64,000 nucleotides of DNA from Thamnaconus septentrionalis (lineage: Eukaryota > Chordata > Actinopteri > Tetraodontiformes > Monacanthidae): NCBI GenBank assembly GCA_009823395.1, contig CM020511.1, positions 14,726,001 to 14,790,000 on the forward strand. Direction: 5' to 3'. Every line of letters begins with the position of its first letter. The stretch's first letter is position 1. This document shows positions 11,641 to 25,508 of the stretch, piece after piece. Under the pieces are notes generated by a model. That model did no database searches, was not told the DNA's origin, and worked only from the letters and a program-made list of their open reading frames with translations. A program made the translations under genes and the position numbers.

Positions 11641-14600
11641 AGGCGGGCAGGCAGGCTGGCAGACTCGGCGCTGTGAGCGCTGCAGCTGCTCCCCCCCCCC
11701 AGTCCTAAGGTTGCGGTGAAAGCAGAGGGGAGGGAGGGAGAGAAAAAAAAAATAAAGTCAGGCGTGGTTGTCCTTGTTTACAGTTTTGGTGATGAACCCG
11801 TTCGCCCCGAACCAGACTAAGCCCCTTCAGACGACGCGATTTTTGCTGGGCAAACAATTTTTAAGGGGTGTTACACTTGGTTGTTGTGTTACGACATCAG
11901 TGTTTGTTGCCGCCGCCACATGTGGCACCGCTCCGCCGAGCACGGATACGTGAGGTCACTGTCAGAATGTGTAAACACAAACAGATCGTGTGGATCAAAC
12001 GCGGCACAGGCCATAATTATGTGTACATGTGGTTGGAACCTTCGCTGTCAGAGCTTCCTAGGGAACGTTGCCCCCCCCCGTAATGTGGGGGTACTGTATG
12101 TGGCCACATGTTTGTATCCTGTCCGTTTTACCAGTATGTTTGAAGTTGCACACCTTTTTATTTCAGCCTGAGATATGATGTTTGCTCTGCGCACCTGAGG
12201 TAGACCTTGACTTGAAGTTAGATGTGGTATGTGATGTCAGAGCGTCGAGCAGATAACTGCAGTAAAAGACTTGTTGTTTCTTAGTAGACTGTGTCCATGG
12301 TGTATTGATTGTAGTACTGATTAATTGTGTGGTTTACATATTAAGGTAATGGTTGAAATGGTTTTGGTGTAAGTCGTTCATAGACAACTAAGGTACAAGT
12401 TGGTGATGTTGTACGGCAGTTCATCTTGGCCAAACTACAGCCAATAGTTGGCTAGCCTCAAAGAAAGAAACAAAGAAAGACAGAAAGGGATGATCTATAT
12501 GAACTCGGACTCAACCTGGACATATGCTGTACCTACAATGGCATCCAGGAGAGTAAGGGGCATAGATGACAGTAAAAAAATCAAAGAGGAAAAATGCGGT
12601 AAAAGAATGGAGCCCTGAGAATTCAAGGGCATTACACGTTTCCTGGTTATGCTGTTTGGTAAACAGTCCCAGATGCACTTTTACTGTTTCAGTGAACCCG
12701 TTTGCTATTGCGTAGCACCATGAAGGCCTCTACAACAAATCTACTCACTCAGCCCCTCAAGCGTTTAGAATGTAAGAAAAGGTGTCTAACGGTCATCACC
12801 TTTATTATGTTCTCAAAGCGCATCTTGCACATGAGATGACAATCCCTTTACACCAGCACAACCCGGTATGTTGTATTTTTTTTCTTCTAATATTCGCAAA
12901 GATGTAAGCAGTTTTGATCACAGTTGAAGTAGTTAACCCCCCACACACTCACACACACGCGCGCGCACACACACACACGTACACACCAGCGATTCCTCTG
13001 GGTATATGCTCAGCTTTTTCTCAGGAAACCACGCACTCTTGCTCTTTCCATGTGAACAAAATTTGGCTTGTGTTTGTTCTCCTCACGGGTCCCACTTGTG
13101 ATGTGTCAAATCACAGATAAAGTTACGTAATCAGGAATGACAACCGGCTCACTTTCATGGATCGTGGGACCATCAAAAGGCTCCCAGTGATCAAAGCGAA
13201 CAGCCACGTTGCAAGCGACACTCCGGTAGCTGCTTTGCTTATCGCGCAGTTGACAACAAAGCGAATGCGGCAAGTAACGTGAGTTAATACATGTGGAAAA
13301 ACAATTATGAATGCAATCGCTTCGAGTTGACTGAATGAATTACGCATTCTTTTTTTTCCAGCTTTTTTTCCCCCAAAGACTTCCAAATTAATGCCCAGTA
13401 TATCGTGATGTTTGATTGTCGGCGTGACAGATGCAAGGTTAGTTCGTGTTAAAATATATTTTGGGGAGGATTGTTATTCTGGGTATTACTGAAGAGATTA
13501 TAGAAATGCACAGATGTCACCAGCACCATTTCCTTGCTTGCTGCCATGCAGTCTGGTGGCCCCGGCGATGGAACGTCTCGGCAAAGAGGGATTTTCCGTG
13601 CAGTCCAAAACCATTTCGATTTATTTACAGGCAGTCCAAATTGCTGTATTAATGTTGCTTGCTTTTCCAGTGTTGCAGCATCATTCTAACCCAGTCTGTT
13701 GTGATAGGTGAACATTTGCTTAGTGCAGTATGATGGTGGAAAATGAGCTCGCTTCATCGTGTCCGTTTTAGGCAGCAGCGCTTCTGGTAAAGAAAAATAT
13801 CAGTCATGTAAATCATGTGTGATGTTGCAGAGCTACAGATGTTGATTTTTTTTTTTTTTTTTTTTTTTTGATGTCCGTGGCTGTCATGCCAGCAAGTGGC
13901 TACTGAAACTGACGGTCTTGACTGTCTAACGTTAACCTGGGACGTGGTTTATATTTCATCATTTCAGGCGGCGGGTAGTCGTGTTTTCATGCTGTGTGCT
14001 CTGCAAATGCTGTGTGGATGTTGAGTGTTTTTGTTTTTGCTGTACATGAGAGGGTACGCCATTAGGCAAACGGTCCGCATTCATACCGCAATGTGAAACA
14101 ATTCAACAAGACGGAAAGATGTTTAGATAAGTGATAATTAACCCGTCTACGTATCAGCGGAACATCTGCGTCGACCGATATTATCCTTGTTAACCGCCAT
14201 CCGTCTGGCGGTGTTGATTTGTAGGTTTTCAGACAATCAGTCAGCCTGAAAACGTTCCTCCAGGTTATGTAGCTGTGCGGCAGTACAACAGCTTTTTTTT
14301 TTTAGAGCTTTCTTGTTCAATTTAAAATGACCATTCAAAGAGAATGTTATCAACGACTGGGGTCTGTATCCTTCGCAGGTGGCCACAGCGAATCACGCGT
14401 CTCCATCTAACCCGATGCTGCATCCTCTCCTCTCGCACAGACAAACTTTATGTCCTCCTTCACCACATCCATAAATCACCTCGTCCACTCCTCCAGGCCC
14501 CCTTTCTGACCAATGACTGGGGTTAAGGGAGCAAATAGATTACTGCGATAACACAAAACCAAATAATTTTTTTTTTAAAAAATGGAGCGAACACTTGGCC

Positions 14601-17479
14601 CTGGCTGTCAGCCAAATTGTAATCTTAAACACAGATTTTCACAACCAGTGAGTCCTTGCATGTAGATGAGATAAAAGCCTTTTGTAAGAGCTTATCCATT
14701 TTTTTTAAGCACAGCAAGTGGGTGCCACATGCAGTGCAACCTGCCACTGAGCCATCTCTCTTTTTTTTTCTTTTTTCTCTATAATACCAGCAGGCTGGAG
14801 CCTCGTGAAAGCTGCCCCTGTTTCACCTCGGGTCAGATCCTGCAATCATAACTCAGCCCTTTACTGTAATAGGATGAGAGGAATAGCTGAGGAAGCGTCC
14901 TCAGATAAACTTCGCCACCACATTTAAGTATGCCAGTGAGTGACTGCTGAGCCAAGCGTACCTCCTCGCTCAGTGACTGCTTGATGCTGGGATCTGGCAG
15001 AGCTCCTCCTCTCAGGGTGCTGCTTTTTTCACGTCTGTTGTTGTTTTTGCCCAAATGTATATTTCTGATGCTATGAGACTGTATATAAAGGATTTGTATC
15101 ACAGCTTTGTGAATTAAATACTAATACATTAGCTTGCGATAAGTCAGGATTTCTTTAGGGAAAGTGCTGTGTCTGACTGCTGAACAGCACTATTGCATTC
15201 TTTTCTTCTTGCACTCATTGTTTTTTTTAAATCAGTTTTTAACTCAAAGACGTCCCTCCTCTTTGTCTAATGCCTTGCCCGCATGTCATAAAGTAGCAGC
15301 AATTCAGGCACACCCATGAATATTGAATTGCTATTTAAATGACAGTTTATATGCACTCTGTGATGCGCGTCATGCGGGAATTGAGTAGCTACGCATGTTT
15401 TTCAGTTTTTAACCCTTAATTCACATCATGAACTTAAACAGTTCTTTCATGTTCCTATTTTACAAAGGGTTCATTCTTCAACAAATACTAAGTGGTACTT
15501 TTTCATCACTGTTGATATCCAAACACACTAGTTTCTCAACTACTTTCAGCTTGTTTTTTACGAAGACAGAAAATCTATGGGTTTTTTTTCGGAGCTTCAA
15601 GCTTTCTCACGTTCTTTGCCATGACTGTGATTTACGGTGCGGCTGCCTGAGTTGTTGTGGTTTTCAACAAAAAATATTTTCCAAAAAACCATAAGCATTT
15701 CCGGACTCCACATTGAATCCCCAACCATGCCATGACCGCCCATCTTTTCGATCCAAGGCCGGAGTGAGTCATCGCTAATTAGTGGACGGAGGTTGTTGTC
15801 GTCACTGCCTGTTGTGCTCAGCTTGGCTCTGTGATGACATCACCAACTCGCTGTTGCTCTGATGGGGGTTTTTTCCCGCCCTGTTCCAGTCCTCCACGCT
15901 GCACCTCCTCCGCCGCCGCCGCTTCCTCAGACGTGTTGTTAGGTGACTAAGGCAACTGTAGAGATGAGCTCATCACCTGTAGGCGGGGCTGAGCAAAGGA
16001 TTGTTTTTTTGATGGAAGATTACTGTAGAGAGGCAGCCAAAGAGTTGCAGGGGAAGAGGAGGAGAGGCTGCCTGAAATCAACAATGCATGAGAGTACGCG
16101 GGACGCCTAAGAACAGACAGTGATGCATAGGAAGAAGGAAACTGAGGAGGAGGGAAGTGATGGAAACTTAGCAAAAAAAAAAAAAATAACTATCTCAACC
16201 TTTAAGGTCATGTCCACACATACGTGGGTTGTATTTTTTTCCTTAAAAACACTTTATTTTTGGCCTCCAGTTAAAAAAAAAATGCCAGACACCAACGGAC
16301 ACAGTATTTTTAATTACGCTCGCCTACACGCAACCACACATGCAGCTTGTCAGGCAGTCAGTAATATTGATACCATAGACTCTATATCGGCCTGGTAGTC
16401 ATGTATGGATAGTTAATGGTTAGTTGTTAATTATCATTCTGTCTTTGATTGAGATAAAGTCGCGTGAACAACCGTTACACACAACGGATGACACAAGAAG
16501 CAGAAAACGTCGGAATTCCTGACCAAAGGCTTAAAAACGGGCACTTGTTTTAAAATCTTAACTTGTAAGTAATAGAACATTCAATGTAGTTCAATTCCCA
16601 AAATATTTTTGCACATCGATCGGATGTATCTGCGTTTGCAGAAAGAGAAAAAAAAACGTGCCTCCTCGATGGCACACAGCAAAGATGAATATTCGCAGGG
16701 CAGCTTTTACAGCAGCTTGCATTCAAATATCGTCATGCTTACAATATTGGCATGTGGTGACTGAGGCAATCCCCTTTCTGGAATGTCCTACTTCACATAA
16801 TGGCAATTAATGTTATGGCAATGCTAGCGCCTCAGCGCTTTGCGTTGCACACTGACAAAATGAAATCAACCACACATAATGACCACCGCAAGTGTCAGAG
16901 ACTTTGTGTCGTCCTGCGTGCAGTTAAACAGTGGGTGTGTTTTTGTGTGGGTGTGCATGTCATGAGGGGCATTTGTGTTTGTTAATGAGGTCAGCTCTTC
17001 TCAGGGTCAGAGTTTTTCTCCCGAGTTTGAAGTTTGGAAAAGAGACCGGAGGTAAATGGAGGCGCAGCAGAGACCTAAAAGGCGCTCTGCAGTGCACCAC
17101 GTCAGCCGCTCGCACGCACGCGCGGACCCACACACACACTTGCACGCTCGCACACACACGCTCACACTCACAGGCACGCACACGCAGCCCCTGCCTGCCA
17201 GCAGGAGACCAATGAGGAGAGGCCAAAAACAAATGGTTCACAAACCACACCCACTGCAGGGACGGCTCACATCGACAGTTGGAAGTTGGGCTGCGCAGGA
17301 GCACTGGATCGCGTGACGCTTTTTTTTTTTTTTTTTTTTTTTCAAAGGAAGAAAAACATTTTTGCCAAAGTTTAATATACTTTAAATTTGAACTCTGCCA
17401 GACAATAATTCTTCATACACGTTTGAGACGTACTGAAGAAAACCCTCCCTGTAATAATAGAAACTAGACTGTAATCCCC
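11641..17479 (+). other. zhx2: zhx2 intron 1, first part
   Basis: Part of a 14.6-kb first intron. Contains CA/CG repeats (12942-12990), a T-run (13843-13869), and another CA-rich stretch (17100-17190). A piece at about 14350-14515 resembles a repeated teleost LINE-type segment. No coding exon recognised. Confidence 0.5.
14350..14515. mobile_element. Possible LINE-type repeat fragment
   Basis: The phrase GACAAACTTTATGTCCTCCT followed by TCACCACATCCATAAATCACC resembles a segment seen in many teleost LINE copies. Short, and family not assigned. Confidence 0.35.
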
Positions 17480-18232
17480 ACTCACCGGCCTCTTTGTTAG
17501 GTACACCTTGCCAGTACTCGGTACCTAACAGTGGCCAGTGAGTGTATACACTGCTGCACGGTTGCCGGTGTTGTGCATTCAGAGACCCCATCCCGTAGAC
17601 CTTGGCTGTAACCTGTGGGTGTTTGTCTGTTGTTGTCTGGCTATGGTCTCCAACCAGTCTGCCCACTCTGACCTTTGACCCCTGGCATCAACAGGACATT
17701 TTCCTCCACACTCACTCAAGCTCGCTGGATATTTTCTCGTTTTTTGGTGCCATCCTCTGTAAACCCAACAGATGGTTGTGCCCCTAGAAAATGCCAGCAG
17801 ATGATCAGTTTGTGAAACGACAACAAGGGCACGTGCAAAGTCGCTTCAACTTTGTCATTGTGATGCTCGCTTTGAATTTCAGCGAGTCTTCTTCGCCACG
17901 CTGAGGTCAGGTGTGGTGGTTGTTCAAAGCACAAAGCGGTTTCAGGCTCTTGCTTTTTGGTGTTTTGTAGTGTTTTTTGTGTTTTCTCAGCAGACTTGTG
18001 CAAACACATCTACGATCTATTGGACATTGGATTATGTATGAGAGTATGTTTTTGATGTCTTGATGTGTTGTGGTTGTTTTAATTCCACATGTGGTGCACC
18101 TTAAGGGAGTCTCTTTAAAGTCTGTTTCATCAATGTGCAATGAAACAATAATAATCTAGTCTAATCTAAATGCATTGAATTGCTTCCAAGAGATTGGCTG
18201 ATTTGTGTTAACTAGCAGGTGGCCTGTGAGTG
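17480..18232 (-). mobile_element. Internally deleted Tc1/mariner-family transposon
   Basis: The left end CACTCACCGGCCTCTTTGTT plus AGGTACACCTTGCCAGTAC matches the inverted terminal repeat of a very common fish Tc1/mariner element. The interior keeps homologous pieces (TGTGCATTCAGAGACC, CTCTGACCTTTGACC, GGATATTTTCTCGTTTTTTG, GTAAACCCAACAGATGG), and the 3' side reads AAATGCATTGAATTG to GGCCTGTGAGTG. The transposase frame, on the minus strand, is shortened and broken. An extra inverted end lies at 17512-17545. Confidence 0.8.
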
Positions 18233-18250
18233 TATATGACCAAGTGTTAC

Positions 18251-18714
18251 AGTTAGGGATGCAAATGATCAATTAATTCATTAATCGGTAGTTGATTGAC
18301 CTTCTCGATCGATTAACGATTAATTGATAAGCAGCGATTTTTCCCGAGAACCTAAATTTCACAATGAAAAATGTGTAAGCAACACATTATTTAACCCTTA
18401 AATAATGTTGAGGGTCCAATGTGACCTATTTTTACATTAGAGAACAGTAAAAGCACCCTAAACATTTATCCTCTGACTTTAAGTTGACTTTTAATGGGAC
18501 ACATTTCAACTTTTTTTTTTTTTTATTGTTTAAAAGTAACTTGTTCTAGGTATTTTATGGCCATCACAGTATCTACAGGTGAATTGCTCTTTCCTGCCAC
18601 TACACTGTTATCATGATATTAACTACCCGTGTGAAAAATGTTCAATTAATTGTGACTAATTCAATTTAATCGATGAAGTTCTTAATCGACAATGAATCGA
18701 TGTTAACATCTCTC
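18251..18714. mobile_element. Candidate MITE (hAT-like)
   Basis: About 460 bases flanked by GTTAC on both sides, with ends AGTTAGGGATG and CATCTCTC (weak inverted repeats) and internal ATTAAT/ATCGAT-rich inverted blocks. Fits a non-autonomous DNA transposon. Five-base flanks are short for hAT. Confidence 0.4.
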
Positions 18715-18993
18715 GTTACAATACATACAATACAACTGGAGGATCTATTTCACCCCCACCTCGACCACATCCTCAATTGACTGATGACCTACAGTGGCTG
18801 TATGGTGCTAGTTTGGCAAAACCCCTCCTCCGCATAGTTAACTTTTCTCTCTTGTCTTCCTTCACGCCCACATACTGGCTCATCATATCATCATCATTCA
18901 AGAAATCATTTTTCCAGTTTGTTAGTGAGGTACAAAAAACAAACTGAAGTCAGACAACTTCACTCACTTTGTGCCAGACAATTGTGATGTTTT

Positions 18994-18994
<1 letters not shown>

Positions 18995-19036
<42 letters not shown>
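18995..19036. repeat. TA microsatellite
   Basis: About twenty TA units in zhx2 intron 1. Confidence 0.9.
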
Positions 19037-19041
<5 letters not shown>

Positions 19042-20084
19042 ATCTGAACACTGAGTAGTTTGCTCCACACCATATAGAGCAACTGTTGTGGCGAGTGCTG
19101 CACTGCAGCAGTCGTTGTCGGATCCCTGGGAGGCGTTGATGAGTTCAGACGTTGAGACGAGACAGTTCAGTTCTTCTCGTCTTCACTGCACACCAGAAAC
19201 TCCATTAGAAAAGTGGTGTTTCTCCTAAGAACAAAAAAAATGTTACCTATATCTAAACTGACATGGCATGTGATTTTGTAGCTGATAGTCTGCAATTGTC
19301 AAAATATAGATTAGGATTTACAGAAGCTAAAAAAAAAACACTATTATATTTCAGTCAGAAACAAAGTTTCATCCCTCTGTGTTTTTCTAACAAGCAATCT
19401 AATAACGCAGTAGGGCAGAGGAAGTCAACTTGAGCCGGGCGAAAAAAACTCTGCTGCCGTCGTGACTGATTGAACTCCGCCAGGTTTCCTCGCTCATTGA
19501 TGTAGGCGCCCTCACACGCACGCGCTCTCTGTTGGTTACCGCGTCGCCATGGTAACAACCGTCAGCCAGAGAGCGCGACACTCGGATATTTTTATAGCTT
19601 GCCCTTTGTGCGTGACGGTGCGCCGGTGTGTGTTCAGTGAGGAGACGGGTCTCGCGGTGGGAGACCCGCGCCTCGGCTCGATGTCGGGCCAACCAGAATA
19701 GATGGTTGAGCGCAGTGCTGCGCGTCCGACGGCATTTCGCTCACGCTGAATGTAGGCCACTGTGTCTCCTGCAATCCGACGCGCCGAGCAAGGTCACAGC
19801 GGCGCTCTTGCTTTCTGCGACTTCCACTTGGAAGTTCTGCAGCTTGTCACGACGGATGTTTTTCAAAAAAAAAAAACCTCCCGCCTCAAGTTTGCTGAAT
19901 AGATGTCGGAGGAAGAATGAATTGTTAGTGACACGCGTGCAATTTAAAGAATTGACCAAATAGCGCATTTCTTAAAATGCAATGATCTTTTCAAGGTATT
20001 GGTGCTTTATTTTGTTCAGTTTGTTTGCACAGTGAAAGGTCAAAGGTCATATCTTCACCAACTTATTTCGCTGTGCAGGTGTAG

Positions 20085-20455
20085 TTGCGTGGCCACACAG
20101 TGGTGCAGCGGTTAGCACTGTCGCCCCACAGCAAGCAAGAAGGTTGTGGGTTTGATTCCGGACCTTTCTGTGAGGACTTTGCATGTTCGCCCTGTGCCTG
20201 CTGGGTTCTCCCTGGGTTCTCCAGCTTCCTCCCACAGTCCAAAAACATGCATGTGAGGCGAATTGGGAAGTCTAAATTGTCCATCGGTGTGAGTGCGAGC
20301 CTTTGTTTGTCTCTTTATGGCCCAGTGATGAACTGGCTACTTGTCCAGGGTGTCACCCTAACCCTAACCCTATGACAGCTGGGATTGGCTCCAGCAGACC
20401 CCCATGACCCTGAGGGCAGGTAGAAGCGGGTGTTGACAATGTATGGATGTGTAAC
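20085..20455 (+). mobile_element. Near full-length tRNA-headed teleost SINE
   Basis: The head GTGGTGCAGCGGTTAGCACT looks like an A box, and GGGTTTGATTCCGG like a B box. The body has CAGCTTCCTCCCACAGTCCA then AAAACATGCATGTGAGGCG. The 3' part has GATGAACTGGCTACTTGTCC, GACAGCTGGGATTGGCTCCA and a weak ATGG tail. Its 3' part carries three CCCTAA units at 20356-20373. Confidence 0.8.
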
Positions 20456-21179
20456 AGCATCATTTTGCTATTGTTGGACGTGCCCTTGATTCATTTAGAG
20501 TTGGCTGGACCTGAAGAATTTACCATTAAACATCTTTGAGGTTGGATTAAACCCCTGCCTACATTGTCGTACGGTTCTGTCCCTCCAACCGCTCCGTCCT
20601 GACCAGGCCAGAACAGTCCAGCTGGGCGGTGCCCTGGGGGGGAAGTCGCCTCCCACTCACCATTTACATTCTGATTGGCTGAGCGGCACTCAAGTGATTG
20701 GTCTCGCCCACTCTCTGCCACCACTACGAGAGTGCAGCACTCCACAGCTGCGGCGCTCATTATCAAGGTAAATGTGAAGATGAGGATGAAGGGCCGCAGC
20801 CAGGAATCATTCAGGAACCCAGGCGTCCCTACACTCATTCACTTGTCCCATTTACTTTTGGATGAACTCTGGCGATAAACATACGGAGAGGGGAGCCTTC
20901 TTTTGCAAAGTTCTTCTCTTCTTAATGACTAGTGTGCATCCTCTTCTATTAGAGCTCCACAGTTCTTCGTTGCTCTGATAGTGAAAATAATCTATTGTAA
21001 ATCACAAGGTTTTTTTCACCCTCAACAATTGACCAAATTCCCTAAAAGACATTTGATAAGATTCCTATTTATTTATGTTTTGGTTTATTTGGTTTTTTTT
21101 CCGCTTGGTAAAAAAAATAAAATAATTACATTATTAAGCATTCCATCTAATTGTGCCCACAAAAAGTAGGGTCGTTCTG

Positions 21180-21560
21180 TTGCTATGCAGAGCAGACGAG
21201 GCACTCAAACAGTGCAGCGCTGCTCTGCTCCAGGGGAGCCGTGTGATGAGATTTAAATTAATTCTGCGACGGTCCGAAAAACTCTGCCTCCACCTCCCCT
21301 GCCGGGACACGGCGTATAAATGGCGGCAGCGCCTCTCGTCTCCCACACAATGCCGACACTCATTGTCCTCCCTGCTGCAGCAGCAGCAGCAGCAGCTGAC
21401 TTACTTGTGGAACAAGCAGTCGGTAGAGAGAACCGGCACCATAAACCTTCAGGTTGGGGAACGGCGTCGCCGGCAAGATCGCTTGCGCAACAATTTTGTG
21501 CCAGTGTTGCAACGTCTCCTGGTTTCTGCACTGCCCTCTTTGCAATTTTAAGCCTATTTC
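21180..21560 (+). promoter_or_regulatory. Possible internal promoter in zhx2 intron 1
   Basis: A GC-rich island contains TATAAAT (21315-21321), then a CAG run (21375-21395) and donor-like sites. It could be an alternative zhx2 promoter or another regulatory element. No exon is proven. Confidence 0.2.
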
Positions 21561-22567
21561 GTCAGAACTCTAGTTTAACCAGCCAGTTCATACTTCAGCC
21601 GCGGCTTGAAGTGCGGGCACCATAGTGGCTGCTGCTCATAGCTTCTTTTTTTTTCTTCCTGTAATGACCAGCACAGCTGCAAACTCGTGAAGTCTGTTGG
21701 CTGCGTTTCCACAGTCATTTCTGAGGCCTCCACCAGAACGGCAGTGGCATGGTGTTTCAGAAAAATGTAAAAATACATTTTGGTCCCATAGTCTTTTTGT
21801 TGTTGTTGTTGAGTTGCACAATTGGTGCAAATTTATGTGGTTTTTCACATGTTTATACACCAGAAAGCTAGATGGCAGTTTTTTAAGCTTCTCAGCCTCA
21901 AATTAATTATTTCTAAATGAAATAGTCTGAAAACACTCTAAAACAGGAAAATGCTTTGTCTGTTTCAGAGAAAGTACTGATTGATAAATAATAATCTGTG
22001 GCAGCCACATGAGCACCCAGATTTATTTTTTTTATGCTGAATTCTTATTTCAGTTCAGATACTAGTTTTAAGTTAACCTGACAAATAAACGGCTGTGTGT
22101 TCCTGCCATTTTTTTACCTTAAAAAAAATACCTTACCTTAGCTGTACTCTTGAACTGAGTGCAATGCGGCTCTTTCAAACTTAAACTCCTGTGTGACCAA
22201 GTCGACTTTTTCCCTGCTACACTTTGTTATTACCTTGGTGATGTACAGAAATGGAAGATGATGAGCCCCGTGGGCTGCTGTGACTCATTAGATAAGTGTC
22301 ACTTTCTCCCTGTTGCCATTCGACAGCTGCCCTTCCACCACTTTCGTCGCCGTTGCATCAGATCATCTGTCTGGCGTCACACGTTTCGACTCCGGCTGCG
22401 TCGCTTTGGGCTGGTATCCCTCCAACGTGATGCCAGCGTGTGTCCCCAAAGTCATCACCGGCATGGCTGATGAATTTTGTTGCCCGGAAGCGCCGAAAGT
22501 CGTTGAGAAGATGGCTCCGCTGATACAACGTGCCAATCCGACAGACAGCCATACAGCGGGCGGGTAC

Positions 22568-22700
22568 TGACTGGCTGACTGACTGACTGACTGACTGACT
22601 GACTGGCACGGGAATGTCTGGCTCACAATTCATGCAAGTTTAATGAGCATTCAGGCAGTAGGGAGTTTCAGCTCTCAGCTCTCAGCTCTCAGCTCTCAGT
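22568..22700. repeat. GACT and CTCTCAG simple repeats
   Basis: Nine or so GACT units at 22568-22606, and four CTCTCAG heptamers at 22670-22700. Confidence 0.85.
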
Positions 22701-25508
22701 CTGCAATGAGAAGGTTAGACGCTCTAACCAACTTATTGCCGGGACTCTGACTGTTGAACTTGGTTAGCCAGACCGGCCAAGCTCAGTTTTTGGTGGGATG
22801 ATTTTGCACAGGGACTAAAGTTCAAGGTCAGATTGCTGAGTTCAAAGAGTGATTCTTCACCCCTGCACTGTTGGTGCAAAAGGGATGAGTTTCAGTACCA
22901 CTGTGTCCTTGGTCCAAAGCCTTCTGGCTTTATCTTTTTTCTTTCTTTTTTTTCCTCTTGGGGGGTTTCTTTGCCTGATATAGTTGCCGCAAAAAATCCA
23001 TCAAAGTCGCCTGCAGCGTCTCAGTCCGCAGAGCCGCTTGTGCTCAGGCTGCGTCATATAACGTTCCGTCTTCTGAGTCAGCCTCCGCTCATAGTCTGTC
23101 ATGTTGTCAACTCTTTTCCACCGATGACTCAATGGGAACGTATTTAATATGCAAACCAAAGTGCGGTGTCGCCCGAGCGCCTCCTAGCTACTTTCCACGA
23201 GTCCCGCGGCATTTTAGAGCCCCCATAGCCGGCCGTGTTTACAGATCACAAATATAGACACCGCGTAAATGGAACTGCTCATCTGCTCTCCCTCTGCTCG
23301 TGTGGGTTCAACAAAACCAGTGGGAGGCGACGCAGTCCAGCTCCAGCTTGGCGCATTACAGCCTCCCGTCCTGTTAAGTCGGAATTTTAGTGCCCAAGAA
23401 ATCAGTCCAGGCTGCGCTGGCAGCCAGGCAGCAGAAGTTCTGCTCCTCGTGGAAAGTGGCACTTAAGACGCAGCTGACAGATGCTGCTTCCAGCTTTCTG
23501 GCCAGATGTCGGGACCACACCGCTCCACTCCAGGCAAACCCTGGGAAAGCTGCCTTCACCCCAAACGCCCTGTTGGGAAGGAGTTCTCCAAACCCCCCTC
23601 TGCCAGTGACCTTTGTGTCCTGCCTTCAAAGTGGGGAGATTACCAGAGCAGAAAAAATCCACATCCTGCAGAAGAGAAGCGGATCCTCTCTGGGCTGGCG
23701 GAAACCGCGGCCGCATCCCCTCCATATAGCCTCCGCCGGTGACATAGGAGCTAATGCACTCGCGGTGCTACGTCCGCGGTTGCCATGGCAACAGCATGGT
23801 AATGAAGCCTGCATCCTAATGACGCCTCGGCGGGCTGTTTCGAGGAGTTGAGACATCTTGGGACAATGAGTCGACGAGCGGATGACACCCTCCGAGCCCT
23901 GGCCACGTGACGGTGGCACCGAGGCCTGAATTAAGTACGAGCGAGACTTCAGCTCGGTTACGAAAGACGCCAAGATCCCGCAACATTCTGGCCTCACGTT
24001 TTCTTCTGTTTTTTGATTTTTCTTTTGCTTCGACGGAGTTAAATCTGTTCTTGACAATTTATCGTTTCTTGTTTTGCGGCCATGCGACACAGACATTAAC
24101 GGACTCTGCGCTTAGGTGGCGCTGTGAGTCGTCATTGTGCGGCAGTAGGAAAGAATCACTGCAGCATCGCCTCTTTTATTTTTTATTTTTTACTCCCCCA
24201 TACAAGCGTGAGGCTTCCGCGTAAGGCTTCCTGAATATTAATAGACCCTGAGTCAGATAAGTTTCTCCCTTTATCTCAACTCATTATAATATCACCCCGG
24301 GAAAGTTTCCTCTGCTTTGTGCTTCATCTGATTCGCCGTAACTCCATCTCTCACAAAGGTGGCGTCGGCCCTCAGAACTGGAAATGAAGCCGCTTTGCCT
24401 CCCTTTGGCCGTCTCTCCGCAGCTGCCTTGTGTCTGCTTCCTCCTGCCCATTAACGCTCCACGGCCCATGATTTATGATGAGTCAATACTTCTCAGGTCT
24501 GACTGACAGCTGCAGACGTGCCAGTGCATATATTTGCATGCCGGCTGTGTCAAACCACCGTTTGCGACAAAAAAAAAAGATGAAGTTGGCACTTAACGTT
24601 AAGCGCCACCGGAGCTGCGGCGACGCCAATGAGCTGTTTTGTCTCGGCTCACCTGAGCTGATGACAAATTGTAATAAAGTCAGGTGTGTTTGCGGCGGAC
24701 CAGGGCACGGCTTCATTGCCGCTCTTGTTTTTCTCAGACTGAGTTCCAACTTCGTGCATTGGCAGGTTTCTATTTCTCGAACTGGTCCCTATTAATGTTG
24801 GACTGTAGGAAAGAGCGGTATGACTCCAACGGTTACTACATCAGTGCAGAGGAGTGCGTGGATGATGTGTGGGATTGTGACGTGAGCGGCTTCAGCGAAA
24901 CTGAATCATCCAGAGTTGATGATGACCAACGCTACGCACTCTTAACTACAGCGTTTCATTTGTCGGTGATGCCGCAGTGACGAGCACTGACCTGAAGAGA
25001 TGTAGGGAGGTGTTGTTCTAATCTCTCATCCATTCTTTCATGTGATTTAGGAAAAACGAAAACATGTTCTTTACAGGTTCTGCGTCCATTAGCAGTGGCT
25101 CCTCTCTCTCTTTCTTTATTCAATCTTTTTTAGAGCAACTGGTTGACTGTCTGATTTAATTCTTTTTGAATGCGAGTATATCCAGTTTAAGTGTTTTTTT
25201 TATTAAACTACTGCACATATTAGATGTGCAATTTCTCCACAAAGAAGCAATTTCCTTGTAAAAGGAAATTAGAAGATTCAAATCTGTAATTTTCCGACCA
25301 ATGATCAGACTATGAATTTTCCTGCTGACTCTTGAGTGCAGATCCTGCTGAGTTCTGGGACAAAAATGCATTAAAGAGCAGGAGTACGTGAAATTATAAT
25401 TGTTAGAAAAACACCTGGGACCGAACCAAGCTTAAATCACTGAGCAGTGTTCGGGGAAATTTTCCACTTTGTTAAATCGTCTTTTCTTCTCCTCCCCTTT
25501 GTCACCAG

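Larger units (their letters stand above)
20456..25508 (+). other. zhx2: zhx2 intron 1, last part
   Basis: Contains the possible promoter and simple repeats listed separately. GC-richer patches at 23200-23900 and 24240-24560 carry AP-1/MAF-like (CTGAGTCAGATAAG) and octamer-like (TATTTGCATG) motifs and could be enhancers. Long open frames here look like chance results of GC content. Confidence 0.4.

Noticed and set aside
20356..20373. Three CCCTAA units as an interstitial telomere
   Set aside because: Too short, and they replace the usual CACCC part of the SINE, so they probably arose by local change.
23390..24096. Frames of about 150 codons on both strands in zhx2 intron 1
   Set aside because: Same GC effect, with no domain recognised and no splice sites fitting the zhx2 frame.
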